Made by a program: the position numbers and the translations under genes. 64,000 nucleotides of DNA from Streptomyces sp. ATexAB-D23 (GTDB taxonomy: Bacteria > Actinomycetota > Actinomycetes > Streptomycetales > Streptomycetaceae): positions 1-64,000 of the forward strand of contig NZ_KB892024.1 in assembly GCF_000373645.1 (NCBI RefSeq), in the 5' to 3' direction. The notes beneath the pieces were generated by a model that was not told where the DNA came from, made no database searches, and was given only the letters and a program-made list of their open reading frames with translations. Position 1 is the first letter of the stretch; the number at the start of each line of letters is the position of its first letter. This document shows, piece by piece, positions 40,824 to 49,683 of the stretch.

Positions 40824-42914
40824 TTACCAGCGGTGCGCGGCGTTGGCGGCGCCGGAGGTCGTGTACAGCTCGCCGACGGCCCTGACCTGGAAACGGGCGG
40901 TCTTCTCGCCCGGTTCCCGGCGCAGTCCCGGGACGAAGAACGCGGTGCCCGCGGTGGCACCGAGGAAGCGCCGGGTGCCGTCGGGCAGGACGCGGTGCAG
41001 CTCGTAGTGGCGCGGGGTGCCGGGTGCCCGGTGCCAGTTCAGGCGCAGGTCGGTGCCGTCGGTACCGGCGGACGCCGCGGTGATCCGCAGCCCGGCCGGC
41101 GCGGCGGGGGTCTCGGCCCGGTCCCGTACGGCCAGGGCGCCGAGGCGCCAGCGCACCGGGCCGGACGCCGTGAGCCGCACCCCGAGCGCGTGGGCGGTCC
41201 CGGAGAGCGGGTTCAGCCGGAGGGTGGCGGTGCTCCAGCCCGTGCCGCCCGCCCGCAGCTCCCCCGCCGGGACGAAGGTGTACGGGACGGGGTCGCCCGG
41301 CCGCTCCGGCTCGCGCAGGGCCACGGCCAGCTCGACGGTGACCGGTCCCGAGCCCGGGTCGGTGCGGTGCGTCAGCTCGACCACGGTGCGCCGGGTCAGC
41401 GGCAGCCGCGTGGCGTACAGCTCGACGGTCACCGGGGCGCCCGGCTCCCCGTCCACCAGGAGGCTGCTGCCACCGTGCCAGGCGTCGTCGAAGTCGAAGC
41501 CTACGGACGGGCGGCGGCCCTCGGTGCGCACGACCCAGCGGCGGCCCGGCAGCCGGTCCTGGACCCCGAGGTGGTTCCACTCCGCGTCGGAGGTCACCCG
41601 GCCGTTCTCGTACCAGCGCAGCCCGTGGCCGGTGTTGAAGGCGGTGGCGAACGGCAGCCCGGCCACGGTCGAGCGGTCGGCCACCGCCGTGGCGGGGGCG
41701 CGCCAGCTGTCCGTACGGTCCGGCCGGGCCGGGTCCAGCGACTGCCCGGTCCAGAACCGCTGGTCGGCGGCGTGGAACCGGTCCGGGGTGCGGGCGTCGT
41801 CGGCCAGCCGGCTGTGGGTCCACTCCGGGCGGTAGAAGCCGTAGCCGACGGTGTGCGGGCGGTCGGCCGGGATGATCGCGTCCCAGTCGACGGGCGCGTT
41901 CCAGCCGTTGGACTCGACGTCGACGCCGGCCCACAGGTCGTAGCGGCTGCGGCCGGCGGCCTCGGCGGTCCTCGCGGAGGCGGCGAGCGTCTCCGGCGTC
42001 CAGCGGAAGTCCACGAACATCGAGTCCGCTTCCCGGAACAGGGCCGTGTTCTCGTCGTTCAGCGCGCCCTGCCAGCCGACCTCGCCGCGCACGGTCATCG
42101 CGTCGTACCAGGTGATGCGCAGCCCCGCCCGGTCGCTGCGGGCCCGCAGGTCGGTGACGAAGGCGAGCATCTCGGCGCCGAGCGCGGCGTCCCCGCCCTC
42201 GGTCTCCGCGTTGATGAACCAGCCGTCGAAGCCGTGCGCGACGGCCGCCTCCACCAGCTTCGCGGCCAGCGGGAAGCGCCCGGCCGCGTCCCGCTGCACG
42301 AGGTCGCGGGTCCACCGCAGGTCGCCGCCGTGGTGCACGGGCGGCAGGAACACCGTGCCGAGGACGGGGACGCCGTTGCGGTGCGCCGCGTCCACGACGG
42401 GGGCGTTCGGCGCCAGGATCAGGCCCTCGCCCGCCGAGCCGCCCCAGAAGACCAGTTCGTCGATGTACGCCCAGTGGTTCAGGGCGTAGTAGTCGGCGGT
42501 GGCGGAGCCCTGGGAGGGGTTGCCCGCGGTGTTCCCGAAGGCCACCAGGGAGGTGATCCGCGCCTGGTCGGTCCGGGCCGTGGTGTTCGCCGGGACCGGG
42601 GTGAAGCGGTCGGCGAGCGGCACGGACGCGGTGTTGAACGGCAGGTCGGGGTCGCTGCCGGGGTGCCATGCCTTCAGGCTGCGCCAGGTGATGCCGTCGC
42701 CGGGGGTGCCGTCGGGCAGCGAGTCGGGGAACCAGTACGAGGCGTACGGCTGCCGGGCGCCCTGTGCCGAGGGGGCGGTGCGGGTGGCGGCCCCGGCGGT
42801 CCCGGCGAGGCCGGGCGTCAGGAGGGCGGCGGCCGTTCCGGCTCCGGCGAGGACCACGGTGCGGCGGCCGGGGGCGGCCGGGCGCGGCCGGGGCGCGGGC
42901 GAGGACTGGGACAT
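40824..42914 (-). CDS. secreted GH85 endo-beta-N-acetylglucosaminidase
   Basis: 696 residues. A twin-arginine-like signal (GRRTVVLAGAGTAAALLTPGLAGTAGA) directs export. The GH85 (ENGase) barrel has ASYWFPDSL, the catalytic pair in DGWFINAETEG (Asn that orients the oxazoline and acid/base Glu), RITWYDAMT and MFVDFRWTPE. C-terminal beta-sandwich and fibronectin-like regions follow. GH85 enzymes cut the chitobiose core of N-glycans and release high-mannose oligosaccharides with one GlcNAc. In this operon it supplies the substrate for the importer and the intracellular mannosidases. Confidence 0.93.
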   Translation of the reverse strand: MSQSSPAPRPRPAAPGRRTVVLAGAGTAAALLTPGLAGTAGAATRTAPSAQGARQPYASYWFPDSLPDGTPGDGITWRSLKAWHPGSDPDLPFNTASVPLADRFTPVPANTTARTDQARITSLVAFGNTAGNPSQGSATADYYALNHWAYIDELVFWGGSAGEGLILAPNAPVVDAAHRNGVPVLGTVFLPPVHHGGDLRWTRDLVQRDAAGRFPLAAKLVEAAVAHGFDGWFINAETEGGDAALGAEMLAFVTDLRARSDRAGLRITWYDAMTVRGEVGWQGALNDENTALFREADSMFVDFRWTPETLAASARTAEAAGRSRYDLWAGVDVESNGWNAPVDWDAIIPADRPHTVGYGFYRPEWTHSRLADDARTPDRFHAADQRFWTGQSLDPARPDRTDSWRAPATAVADRSTVAGLPFATAFNTGHGLRWYENGRVTSDAEWNHLGVQDRLPGRRWVVRTEGRRPSVGFDFDDAWHGGSSLLVDGEPGAPVTVELYATRLPLTRRTVVELTHRTDPGSGPVTVELAVALREPERPGDPVPYTFVPAGELRAGGTGWSTATLRLNPLSGTAHALGVRLTASGPVRWRLGALAVRDRAETPAAPAGLRITAASAGTDGTDLRLNWHRAPGTPRHYELHRVLPDGTRRFLGATAGTAFFVPGLRREPGEKTARFQVRAVGELYTTSGAANAAHRW

Positions 42915-42977
42915 GGCGTGCTCCGTATCAGGCGGGATGTGATTCCGGTGCGGTGCGGGGTGGTTCGTGCGTGGGGG

Positions 42978-44231
42978 TCAGCGGACCTCGTCGGGCGTGA
43001 CGACCTCGGTGATGCCCCGGGCGGCGAGGTGGCCCGGGTCGAGTGCCTTGCCCGCGAGGACGGTGGTGGGGCGTACGCCGTCCGCGGTGAGCCGGGCGAA
43101 CGCCTCGAAGACGGCGCCGCCGGGGGCGCAGACGGAGCGGCGGGGCGCGGTCGCCTCGTCCCCGGTGTCGACCACGAGGGCCGTGGTCCGGGGCGCGGGT
43201 TTCCGGGTCCTGGCGCGCTGCTCCCGCACGATCCGGGCGATGGCGCGGCCGGCCGGCTTGACCCGGCGGTCGTTGGTGAGCAGCCCGAGGCTGTACTCCA
43301 GTTCGGGGAAGTCGGCCAGCGAGCGGGACACGTCGTGGGAGCACCACCAGGTGACGCCCCACACGTCCTCGCAGTCCAGGGCGTTGGCCACGGTCGCCTC
43401 GGTGAAGGCGGCGGCGTGCTCGGCGGGGATGAGCGGGGCGGGCGCGCCGACCTCCTGGAGCCACACCGGCCGGTGCGGGTCGAGGGCCCAGGCCTTGGAG
43501 AGTTCGATCAGGTAGGCGGCGTGGTGCTCGGTGGCGGTGCCGGTGCGGCCGTGGCGCTGGGCGGTGCCGTTGAAGACCCAGGAGTGCACGGCGGTGACGG
43601 CGCCCTCGCGCGCTGCGTGCGCCGGGGTGAAGGCGTGGTCGTCCTGGTACCAGGCGGCGTCGTACTCGGCGTGCAGGTGGAGCTTGCCGGGCGCCCCCTC
43701 CTCGCAGGCGTCGAGCATCCGGGTCAGCCAGGCCCCGGCCTGCTCGGGCGTGATGCGGTCCGGATCGGGGTGCGGGTCGCCGGAGAACTGGTTGATCTCG
43801 TTGCCGAGGGTCATCCCGATGAAGTGCGGCCGGTCGGCGAGGGCGGCGGCCAGGGTGCGCAGGTACTCGGCCTGGCCGGAGAGCACGTCCGGGTCGGTGA
43901 AGAGGTTGCGCCGGTGCCAGGTGCCGGTCCAGGCGGGCAGGAAGTCGAAGCTCGACAGGTGCCCCTGGAGCCCGTCCACGCAGGTGTCGAGGCCGCGTTC
44001 GGCGGCGGCGTCGGCGAGCTGGACGAGCTGTTCGACGGCGCGCGGGCGGATCAGGGTGCGGTTGGGCTGGAAGAGCGGCCAGAGCGGGAAGACCCGGATG
44101 TGGTCGAGGCCGAGCCCGGCGATCGAGTCCAGGTCGGCGCGTACGGCGTCGAGGTCGAAGTCCAGCCAGTGGTGGAACCAGCCCTGGCTGGGCGTGTAGT
44201 TGGCGCCGAAACGCAAGGGGGAGGTGCTCAT
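42978..44231 (-). CDS. GH5 family (GH5_18-like) beta-mannosidase
   Basis: 417 residues, no signal peptide. (Beta/alpha)8 clan A features: acid/base Glu in IGMTLGNEINQFSG and nucleophile Glu in RPVWLQEVGAP, with WWCSHDVSRSLADFPELEYSLGLL near the C terminus. GH5_18 enzymes cleave the Man-beta-1,4-GlcNAc disaccharide left after alpha-mannosidase trimming of N-glycan cores. The subfamily is assigned from context plus pattern, so a general beta-mannosidase or mannanase is the alternative. It is encoded between the permeases and the GH85 gene. Confidence 0.8.
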   Translation of the reverse strand: MSTSPLRFGANYTPSQGWFHHWLDFDLDAVRADLDSIAGLGLDHIRVFPLWPLFQPNRTLIRPRAVEQLVQLADAAAERGLDTCVDGLQGHLSSFDFLPAWTGTWHRRNLFTDPDVLSGQAEYLRTLAAALADRPHFIGMTLGNEINQFSGDPHPDPDRITPEQAGAWLTRMLDACEEGAPGKLHLHAEYDAAWYQDDHAFTPAHAAREGAVTAVHSWVFNGTAQRHGRTGTATEHHAAYLIELSKAWALDPHRPVWLQEVGAPAPLIPAEHAAAFTEATVANALDCEDVWGVTWWCSHDVSRSLADFPELEYSLGLLTNDRRVKPAGRAIARIVREQRARTRKPAPRTTALVVDTGDEATAPRRSVCAPGGAVFEAFARLTADGVRPTTVLAGKALDPGHLAARGITEVVTPDEVR

Positions 44232-44279
44232 ACGGAACAGGGGTCCTGGTTCTGTGGTGCGGGGGTGGGGCGGTGGGGG

Positions 44280-45140
44280 TCAGCCCTTGACGGCGCCTTC
44301 GCCGACGCCCCGGAAGAAGAAGCGCTGGAGCCCGGCGAAGAGGACGATGAGCGGGAGCACGGCGATGATCGTGCCGGCCGCGACGAGCCGCTCGTCGTTG
44401 GCGAAGGTTCCGTGCAGGTAGTTCAGGCCGATGGTCAGGGTGAAGTTGTCCGGGTCGCTGAGGACGATCAGCGGCCACAGGAAGTCGTCCCAGGAGCCCA
44501 TGAACGCGAAGATCGCGACGACGGCGAGGGTGCCCTTGACCGAGGGCAGCGCGATCCGCAGGAAGCGCTGCCAGACGTTGGCGCCGTCCACGAAGGCCGC
44601 CTCCTCGATCTCCACGGGGAGGTTGAGGAACGCGTTGCGCATCAGCAGGACGTTCATCGCGCCGACCGAGCCCGGCAGCAGCACGCCGAGCAGGGTGTTG
44701 TTCAGACCGAGGTCCCGCATGGTGGTGAACTGGGCGATGATGATGCCCTCCACGGGCACCAGCATGGCGAGGATGAACGCCAGCGTCGCGGCCCTGCGCC
44801 CCCGGTAGCGGAGCCTCGCCAGGGCGTACCCGGCGAGCGCCGAGCCGACGCAGTTGGTCACCACGTTGGCGGAGGCGACCTTGAGGGAGTTCAGCGCGTA
44901 GTCCCAGACGGGGATCGTGTCGGCGACCCGGCTGTAGTTGTCCAGGGTCGGGTCGCTGGGGAGGAACTTCGGCGGCGAGCTGAAGATGTCCTCGTTCGGG
45001 CCCTTCAGCGAGGTCGACAGCTGCCACAGGAACGGCCCGACGGTCAGCGCCAGGACGGCGAGCAGCAGCACGTAGCGCAGGACGAGCTGCCAGGGCGGGA
45101 CGCGCCGGCCGTCGGCGTCGGTGGTCTTCAGGAAGCTCAC
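44280..45140 (-). CDS. ABC sugar transporter permease 2 (MalG-type)
   Basis: 286 residues, GTG 45140 overlapping the stop of permease 1, with AAGGAGGA ahead. Six membrane helices; the cytoplasmic EAA loop is IEEAAFVDGANVWQRFLRIALP, which docks on the ATPase. CUT1 family. No ATPase is encoded in the locus, so a shared MsiK-like multi-sugar ATPase probably powers it, as is usual in Streptomyces. Confidence 0.93.
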   Translation of the reverse strand: MSFLKTTDADGRRVPPWQLVLRYVLLLAVLALTVGPFLWQLSTSLKGPNEDIFSSPPKFLPSDPTLDNYSRVADTIPVWDYALNSLKVASANVVTNCVGSALAGYALARLRYRGRRAATLAFILAMLVPVEGIIIAQFTTMRDLGLNNTLLGVLLPGSVGAMNVLLMRNAFLNLPVEIEEAAFVDGANVWQRFLRIALPSVKGTLAVVAIFAFMGSWDDFLWPLIVLSDPDNFTLTIGLNYLHGTFANDERLVAAGTIIAVLPLIVLFAGLQRFFFRGVGEGAVKG

Positions 45141-46075
45141 GCGTCCTCCTTGCGGTCGGCGCGCAGCACCAGGAGCATCAGGCCGACGGTGACGACGAAG
45201 ATGACGACCGAGATGGCGGAGGCGTAGCCGACCCGCCCGCTCAGTCCGGTGCCGACCCGCTGGACGAGCATCACCAGGGTGGTGTCCTCGCCCGCCGGTC
45301 CGCCGGAGGGTCCGGCCATCAGGTAGACCTCGGAGAACACCTTGAAGGCGGAGACCGAGGAGAGGGCCGCGACCAGGACCATCGTGGAGCGGATGGCGGG
45401 CACGGTGACCGTGAAGAAGCGGCGTACGACTCCGGCGCCGTCCACGGAAGCGGCCTCGTGCAGTTCCTTGGGCACGTTCGCGAGGGCGGCCAGGTAGATG
45501 ATCATGTAGTAGCCGAGGCCCTTCCAGACCGTGACCGTCATCGCGCTGCCCAGCAGCAGCCACTGGTCGCTCAGGAAGCCGACCTTGCCGATGCCGACGG
45601 CCTCCAGGACCGCGTTGATCAGCCCCCGGTCGTCCAGCATCCAGACCCAGATCAGGCCGACGACCACGATGGAGGCGACGACCGGGGTGTAGAAGGCCGA
45701 GCGGAAGAACGTGATGCCGGGGATGTGCCGCTGGACGAGCATCGCGAGCAGCAGCGGCAGGATCACGAGCGCGGGGACGACGCCGAGCACGTACAGGACG
45801 TTGTTGCGCAGGCCGGTCCAGAACATCTCGTCGTGCAGCAGCTCACGGAAGTTCGCCAGGCCGACGTACGAGCCCGGGACCAGGGTGCGCCGGTCGGTGA
45901 AGGAGTTGACCAGCGTGCTGAAGAACGGGAAGAGGCTGAAGGCGCCGACCACGATCAGGCCGGGTGCGGCGAACAGCCAGGGGCTGAGGGGCAGATGGCG
46001 CCTGATCCGGGCGCCGGGCCGGCTCCCGGAGCGGGTGCTCCGGGAGGCCGTGCCGGTGGGGGCGGGGGAGTTCAC
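45137..46075 (-). CDS. ABC sugar transporter permease 1 (MalF-type)
   Basis: 312 residues; six membrane helices after a cytoplasmic Ser/Arg-rich end. The EAA loop is LHEAASVDGAGVVRRFFTVTVPAI. CUT1 importer subunit that partners with the binding protein 8 bases upstream and permease 2 downstream (overlapping). Likely substrate: an N-glycan-derived mannooligosaccharide, by context. Confidence 0.93.
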   Translation of the reverse strand: MNSPAPTGTASRSTRSGSRPGARIRRHLPLSPWLFAAPGLIVVGAFSLFPFFSTLVNSFTDRRTLVPGSYVGLANFRELLHDEMFWTGLRNNVLYVLGVVPALVILPLLLAMLVQRHIPGITFFRSAFYTPVVASIVVVGLIWVWMLDDRGLINAVLEAVGIGKVGFLSDQWLLLGSAMTVTVWKGLGYYMIIYLAALANVPKELHEAASVDGAGVVRRFFTVTVPAIRSTMVLVAALSSVSAFKVFSEVYLMAGPSGGPAGEDTTLVMLVQRVGTGLSGRVGYASAISVVIFVVTVGLMLLVLRADRKEDA

Positions 46076-46083
46076 GAGGGGGC

Positions 46084-47370
46084 TCAGCTCTGCTGCAACA
46101 GCCGGTCACAGGCCTTGACAGCGTTGTCAAGAGCTTCCTTGGGACTCTGCTTTCCTTGCAGGGCCTTGGCGATCTGGTTGCGCAGCTCGGTCTTCATCTG
46201 CTCGCTGAACAGCACCGGTGTGTAGTTGACGGCCGTCTTCAGGGACTTGGCGGCGGCGACCCGGACGCGGGTCTCGTCCGTGCCGTCCTCCTTGGTGAAG
46301 TACGGGTCGTCGAGCGAGCCCTCGGTGCTCGGGAAGATGGCGACCTGCTTGGCGAACTCCATCTGCCGGGTCGCGTCGGTCACGTAGTGGGCGAAGGCCA
46401 CGGCGGCGGGCTTGCGCTTGGTCTGCGCGTTCACCATGACGCCCATGACGTACATGTTGGCCTTGCCGGTGCTGCTGACCTGGTCGGTGATGCCGATGTT
46501 CTTGTAGAGGCTCGGAGCCTGCTTCTTGAAGTTGGCGAGGTCCAGCGCGCTGCCCGGGTTCATCGCCACCGACTCGGTGAGGAACTTGTGGCCCGAGGAC
46601 TCGGGGGTCGCGGTCAGCGCCTGCGGGTCGAGCGCCTTGGCGTCGTACAGCTCCTTGTAGTGAGTGAGGAGTTCGATGCCCTTGGCGTCGTTGAAGGCGA
46701 AGCCGGTGCCCTCCTCGTTCATGAGCTGCCCGCCGTAGCGGCCGAAGTCCTCGATGGTGGGGACGTTGGCGAGGGTGGCGACCTTGCCGTGGCTCTTCTC
46801 GGCGAGCTTCAGTCCGGCGGCGAAGACCTCGTCGTACGTGGCCGGCGGCTGCCGCGGGTCGAGCCCGGCGTCCTCGAAGAGGCGCTTGTTGTAGAACATC
46901 GGGCCGGTGTTGAGGTACCAGGGGAAGGCGTACGTGCCGTCCGTGCCCGGTATCTGGTGGCTCTTCCAGGCGCCGTCCAGGTACTCCTTGCGGTACTGCG
47001 GCGCCGCCTTGTCCAGGTCGAGCGCGATGCCCGCCTTGGCCAGCGGGGCCACCAGGTCGGGCGAGACGTTGACGACGTCGGGCAGGGTGCCGCCGGCCGC
47101 GTCCGCGCTGATCTTGTCCGCGTAGCCCTCACCGGGACGGTCGACCCACTTGACCTCGGTGTCCGGGTACTTCTTCTCGAAGTCCGCGATCACCCCGTTG
47201 AAGTAGTCCTTGAAGTTCGCCTGGAGGTTCCAGGTCTGGAAGGTGATCTTCCCTTCGACCTTGCCGGAGGCGTCGGACGAGTCCGCGCCGGACCCACCGC
47301 CGCACGCGCTCAACGGCAGGACGGTGGCGAGGACGGCGGCAGTGGCGACTGCCCTGCGGGAGATGCGCAC
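46084..47370 (-). CDS. sugar ABC transporter substrate-binding lipoprotein
   Basis: 428 residues, GTG start at 47370 behind AAAGGAG. Signal peptide with lipobox L-S-A-C-G (Cys near residue 23), then a Gly/Ser/Asp linker and a family 1 solute-binding fold (ITFQTWNLQANFKDYFNGVIADFEKKYPDTEVKWVDRPGEG; GTDGTYAFPWYLNTGPMFYNKRLFEDAG). It presents the oligosaccharide to the two permeases. First gene of the operon; the regulatory gap upstream carries LacI-type palindromes. Confidence 0.93.
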   Translation of the reverse strand: MRISRRAVATAAVLATVLPLSACGGGSGADSSDASGKVEGKITFQTWNLQANFKDYFNGVIADFEKKYPDTEVKWVDRPGEGYADKISADAAGGTLPDVVNVSPDLVAPLAKAGIALDLDKAAPQYRKEYLDGAWKSHQIPGTDGTYAFPWYLNTGPMFYNKRLFEDAGLDPRQPPATYDEVFAAGLKLAEKSHGKVATLANVPTIEDFGRYGGQLMNEEGTGFAFNDAKGIELLTHYKELYDAKALDPQALTATPESSGHKFLTESVAMNPGSALDLANFKKQAPSLYKNIGITDQVSSTGKANMYVMGVMVNAQTKRKPAAVAFAHYVTDATRQMEFAKQVAIFPSTEGSLDDPYFTKEDGTDETRVRVAAAKSLKTAVNYTPVLFSEQMKTELRNQIAKALQGKQSPKEALDNAVKACDRLLQQS

Positions 47371-47545
47371 GGTGAACGGCTCCTTTGCTCGGACCAGGCG
47401 TGCGGACGCTGCCCGGGGCCCTGACCCGGCGGGCCGCGTTCGCCCGACAGACCCTGCAATGCACGTGGACCCAAAGTCAATACATTCACCGGAACGTAAT
47501 CTTTAGTTATGGCATACATGCAGGTCAGAGCCGCACGGCAGACTA

Positions 47546-47597
47546 TTGACGGCTGCTTACTAATGCGCTTTAGATGGGGATTGCTCAAGCGCTTTAG
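47546..47597 (+). promoter_or_regulatory. LacI promoter with two matching operators
   Basis: -35 TTGACG at 47546-47551 and -10 TTAGAT at 47570-47575 (18-base spacer) precede the lacI gene. CTAATGCGCTTTAG (47560-47573) covers the -10, and CTCAAGCGCTTTAG (47584-47597) lies 24 bp on. Both are near-palindromes with the CGCG-type centre AGCGCT typical of LacI sites. The repressor at 47711 likely binds both and controls itself and the divergent operon. The 340-bp gap otherwise contains only the minus-strand promoter for the binding protein. Confidence 0.65.
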
Positions 47598-47710
47598 TTG
47601 TGCGGGTCGCCTCACTCGACCAAAGAGCTGGGGACGCCTTACGATGCCCCGGGGGCGAGCGGACCCGACGATCAGTCAGCACCACGGGGAACGCAGGAAA
47701 TGAGGCACCG

Positions 47711-48763
47711 GTGGCACCGAAGCGGCCGACCATGAAGGACATAGCCCAGCGCGCCGGGGTCTCCGAGAGCGCGGTCTCCTTCGCGCTCAACGACCGGCCG
47801 GGCGTCTCGGAGGTCACCCGCGCCCGGGTGCGGCGCGTCGCCGAACAGCTGGGCTGGCATCCGAGCACCGCCGCCCGCGCCCTGTCCGGCGAGGGCTCGG
47901 CCACCGTCGGCCTCGTCGTGGCCCGGCCGGCCGCGAACCTGGGCGTGGACTCCTTCTTCCTCCAGCTGATCTCCGGCATCCAGGAGGTCCTGGCGGAGCG
48001 TCGACTCGGGCTGCTCTTCCAGGTGGTGGACGACGTGGCCGCCGAGTGCGAGGTCTACCGCCGCTGGTGGGCCGAGCACCGGGTCGACGGCGTGCTCGTC
48101 GTCGACCCGCGCACCGACGACCCCCGCGTCGCCCTCCTGGACGAACTGAGCCTGCCCGGCGTCGTCATCGGCGCCCTGCCCGGTACCGACACCGGACCCC
48201 ACCCGGGCCTCTCGCAGGTCCGCGCCGACGACGCGGGCGCGATGGCCGCCGTCGTGGGCCGGCTGCACGAGCTGGGGCACCGCCGCATCGTCCACATCGC
48301 AGGACTGCCCTCGCTCGCGCACACCGACCGCCGCATCCGCTCCCTGCGCGTGGAGGCCGACCGGCGCGGCCTGACCGGGGCCCACTCGGTGACCACGGAC
48401 TACTCGGACACCGAGGGCGCCGCGGTGACCCGCCGGGTCCTGGAGCGGGACGACCCGCCGACCGCGCTGATCTACGACAACGACGTGATGGCGGCGGCCG
48501 GGGTGGCCGTGGCGGCGGGCCTGGACGTCCAGGTGCCCGGCGGCCTGTCGGTGGTCTCGTGGGAGGACTCCGCGCTGTGCCGGCTGACCGCCCCGTGGCT
48601 GACCGCGCTCTCCCGGGACACGGTGGCGTTCGGCCGGCTCGCGGCGCGGGAGCTGACGGCACTGCTCGACGGCGGCCCGGCCCGCACCGTGCGGGTGCCG
48701 CTGCCCCGGCTCATCGAACGGGGCAGCACCGCGGCGCCGCGCGAGGGCTCGGACACCCGCTGA
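47711..48763 (+). CDS. LacI family transcriptional repressor
   Basis: 350 residues; GTG 47711 with TGAGG upstream. DNA-binding domain PTMKDIAQRAGVSESAVSFALNDRPGVSEVTRARV with hinge WHPSTAARALSG, then a periplasmic-binding-protein-like ligand domain (TVGLVVARPAANLG; PTALIYDNDVMAAAGVAVAAG; SVVSWEDSALCRL). It is divergent from the glycan importer operon and almost certainly its sugar-responsive repressor. Confidence 0.93.
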   Translation: MAPKRPTMKDIAQRAGVSESAVSFALNDRPGVSEVTRARVRRVAEQLGWHPSTAARALSGEGSATVGLVVARPAANLGVDSFFLQLISGIQEVLAERRLGLLFQVVDDVAAECEVYRRWWAEHRVDGVLVVDPRTDDPRVALLDELSLPGVVIGALPGTDTGPHPGLSQVRADDAGAMAAVVGRLHELGHRRIVHIAGLPSLAHTDRRIRSLRVEADRRGLTGAHSVTTDYSDTEGAAVTRRVLERDDPPTALIYDNDVMAAAGVAVAAGLDVQVPGGLSVVSWEDSALCRLTAPWLTALSRDTVAFGRLAARELTALLDGGPARTVRVPLPRLIERGSTAAPREGSDTR

Positions 48764-48843
48764 CCGGAGCGCCCGACGGGCGGGGCGGGCGGCTGCCGGA
48801 AACCGGCAACGGGCGGCGCACCGGCGCCGATGACCACAAGGAC

Positions 48844-48890
48844 ACTGACCGGCCGGTCAGTTGATGACTTCCGTCGGCAGGGTCCATAAT
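48844..48890 (+). promoter_or_regulatory. palindrome plus promoter for 6C-like RNA
   Basis: A perfect 18-bp palindrome, ACTGACCGGCCGGTCAGT (48844-48861), abuts -35 TTGATG (48861-48866). An 18-base spacer leads to -10 CATAAT (48885-48890). Transcription would start near 48897, exactly at a stem-loop. The palindrome looks like a TetR-type operator, though no adjacent TetR gene exists. Confidence 0.65.
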
Positions 48891-48896
48891 GCACGG

Positions 48897-49038
48897 GTAG
48901 CCCTTCACGCATCCCCCGTCGTGAAGGGCTACACCCCTGTGCGCTCCCTCCGGCAGCGCGCGGGCCGCCCCGCCCGCGACCCGCCGGAGTCTTCACGGGC
49001 AAGGGACTCCCCTCGTGGCCCCCTGCCCGTGTTTTTTT
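48897..49038 (+). ncRNA. 6C-like small RNA
   Basis: The predicted transcript begins with a perfect 13-bp stem, GTAGCCCTTCACG / CGTGAAGGGCTAC, with loop CATCCCCCGT (48910-48919). It continues through C-rich single strand and ends in a hairpin (48994-49031, CACGGGCA...TGCCCGTG, with loop segments ACTCCCC and GGCCCCC). Seven T residues at 49032-49038 follow. A canonical U-tract terminator is rare in this genome. Two stem-loops carrying C-runs in the loops match the 6C RNA class of actinobacteria, which is implicated in regulation by pairing with G-rich targets. No open frame with a ribosome site is present. Confidence 0.7.
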
Positions 49039-49233
49039 GAGTTAACAGTGACTTAGAGTGTTTGCGCAAGCCCGCTCCGGGCACTGGATCGGAAAGCTCC
49101 CCCTCGCGCAACCCCGGGTGTCCCGCCCCCGGGTCGGGGTCCGGGGGTTGGTTACAGTACGAGCCCGTTGACCGAATCGAGCGCCGCCCGGGACCGGACA
49201 GGGGCCTGCGGCGGACGTGAACGTGGGGGCCGG
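49039..49233. other. promoter region of the XRE gene
   Basis: About 195 bases between the small-RNA terminator and the XRE start. It begins with an AT-rich stretch (GTTAACAGTGACTTAGAG) unusual for this genome, which may include a promoter or regulator site. No gene seen. Confidence 0.4.
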
Positions 49234-49680
49234 ATGGACAACGGCGAAGAGCGCGCGCCGGAGCTGCGGACGCTGCGCCAGAAGGTCGAGTACATGGTCG
49301 AGAAGACCTTCCCCGGCCGCAAGATCTCGGGCCGGGTCTTCGCCGACCTGGTCAAGGAGCGGGGCGGCTCCCTCTCCCACAGCTACTTCTCCAACATCCT
49401 GGCCGGCAAGGTCACCCAGCCGTCCGAGGAGATCCTCAAGGCGCTCGGTCTCGGATTCGGCGTGGACTGGCGCTTCTTCAAGGAGGAGTCCGAGGTCGTC
49501 GACGACGTCGTCGCCGGGCTCCAGTTCCTGGCCAAGCGGCGGACCGGCGAGATCAGCGGACTGGCCGGGCGCGGGCTCGACGAGGACGGACTCCCGCCGG
49601 AGCTGCTCCAGTTCGCCCTGGCCCTGCTCCGGGACGCCGAGGACCGCGGGCCGGCGGCCGGCGGCGGACAGCGGGGCTGA
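49234..49680 (+). CDS. XRE family regulator
   Basis: 148 residues from ATG 49234. The helix-turn-helix region is KISGRVFADLVKERGGSLSHSYFSNILAGKVTQPSEEILKALGLGFGV. A helical C-terminal half includes LPPELLQFALALLRDAED. It is encoded three bases ahead of an ImmA/IrrE metalloprotease gene. In ICEBs1/deinococcal-type pairs the protease cleaves the XRE repressor upon a signal, so this may be the protease substrate. Confidence 0.85.
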   Translation: MDNGEERAPELRTLRQKVEYMVEKTFPGRKISGRVFADLVKERGGSLSHSYFSNILAGKVTQPSEEILKALGLGFGVDWRFFKEESEVVDDVVAGLQFLAKRRTGEISGLAGRGLDEDGLPPELLQFALALLRDAEDRGPAAGGGQRG

Positions 49681-49683
49681 CCC

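Noticed and set aside
37671..45227. 2518-codon open frame on the plus strand across the glycan locus
   Set aside because: Antisense to four recognised genes (GH38, GH85, GH5, permease). The product has no domains, and such frames are expected at this G+C.
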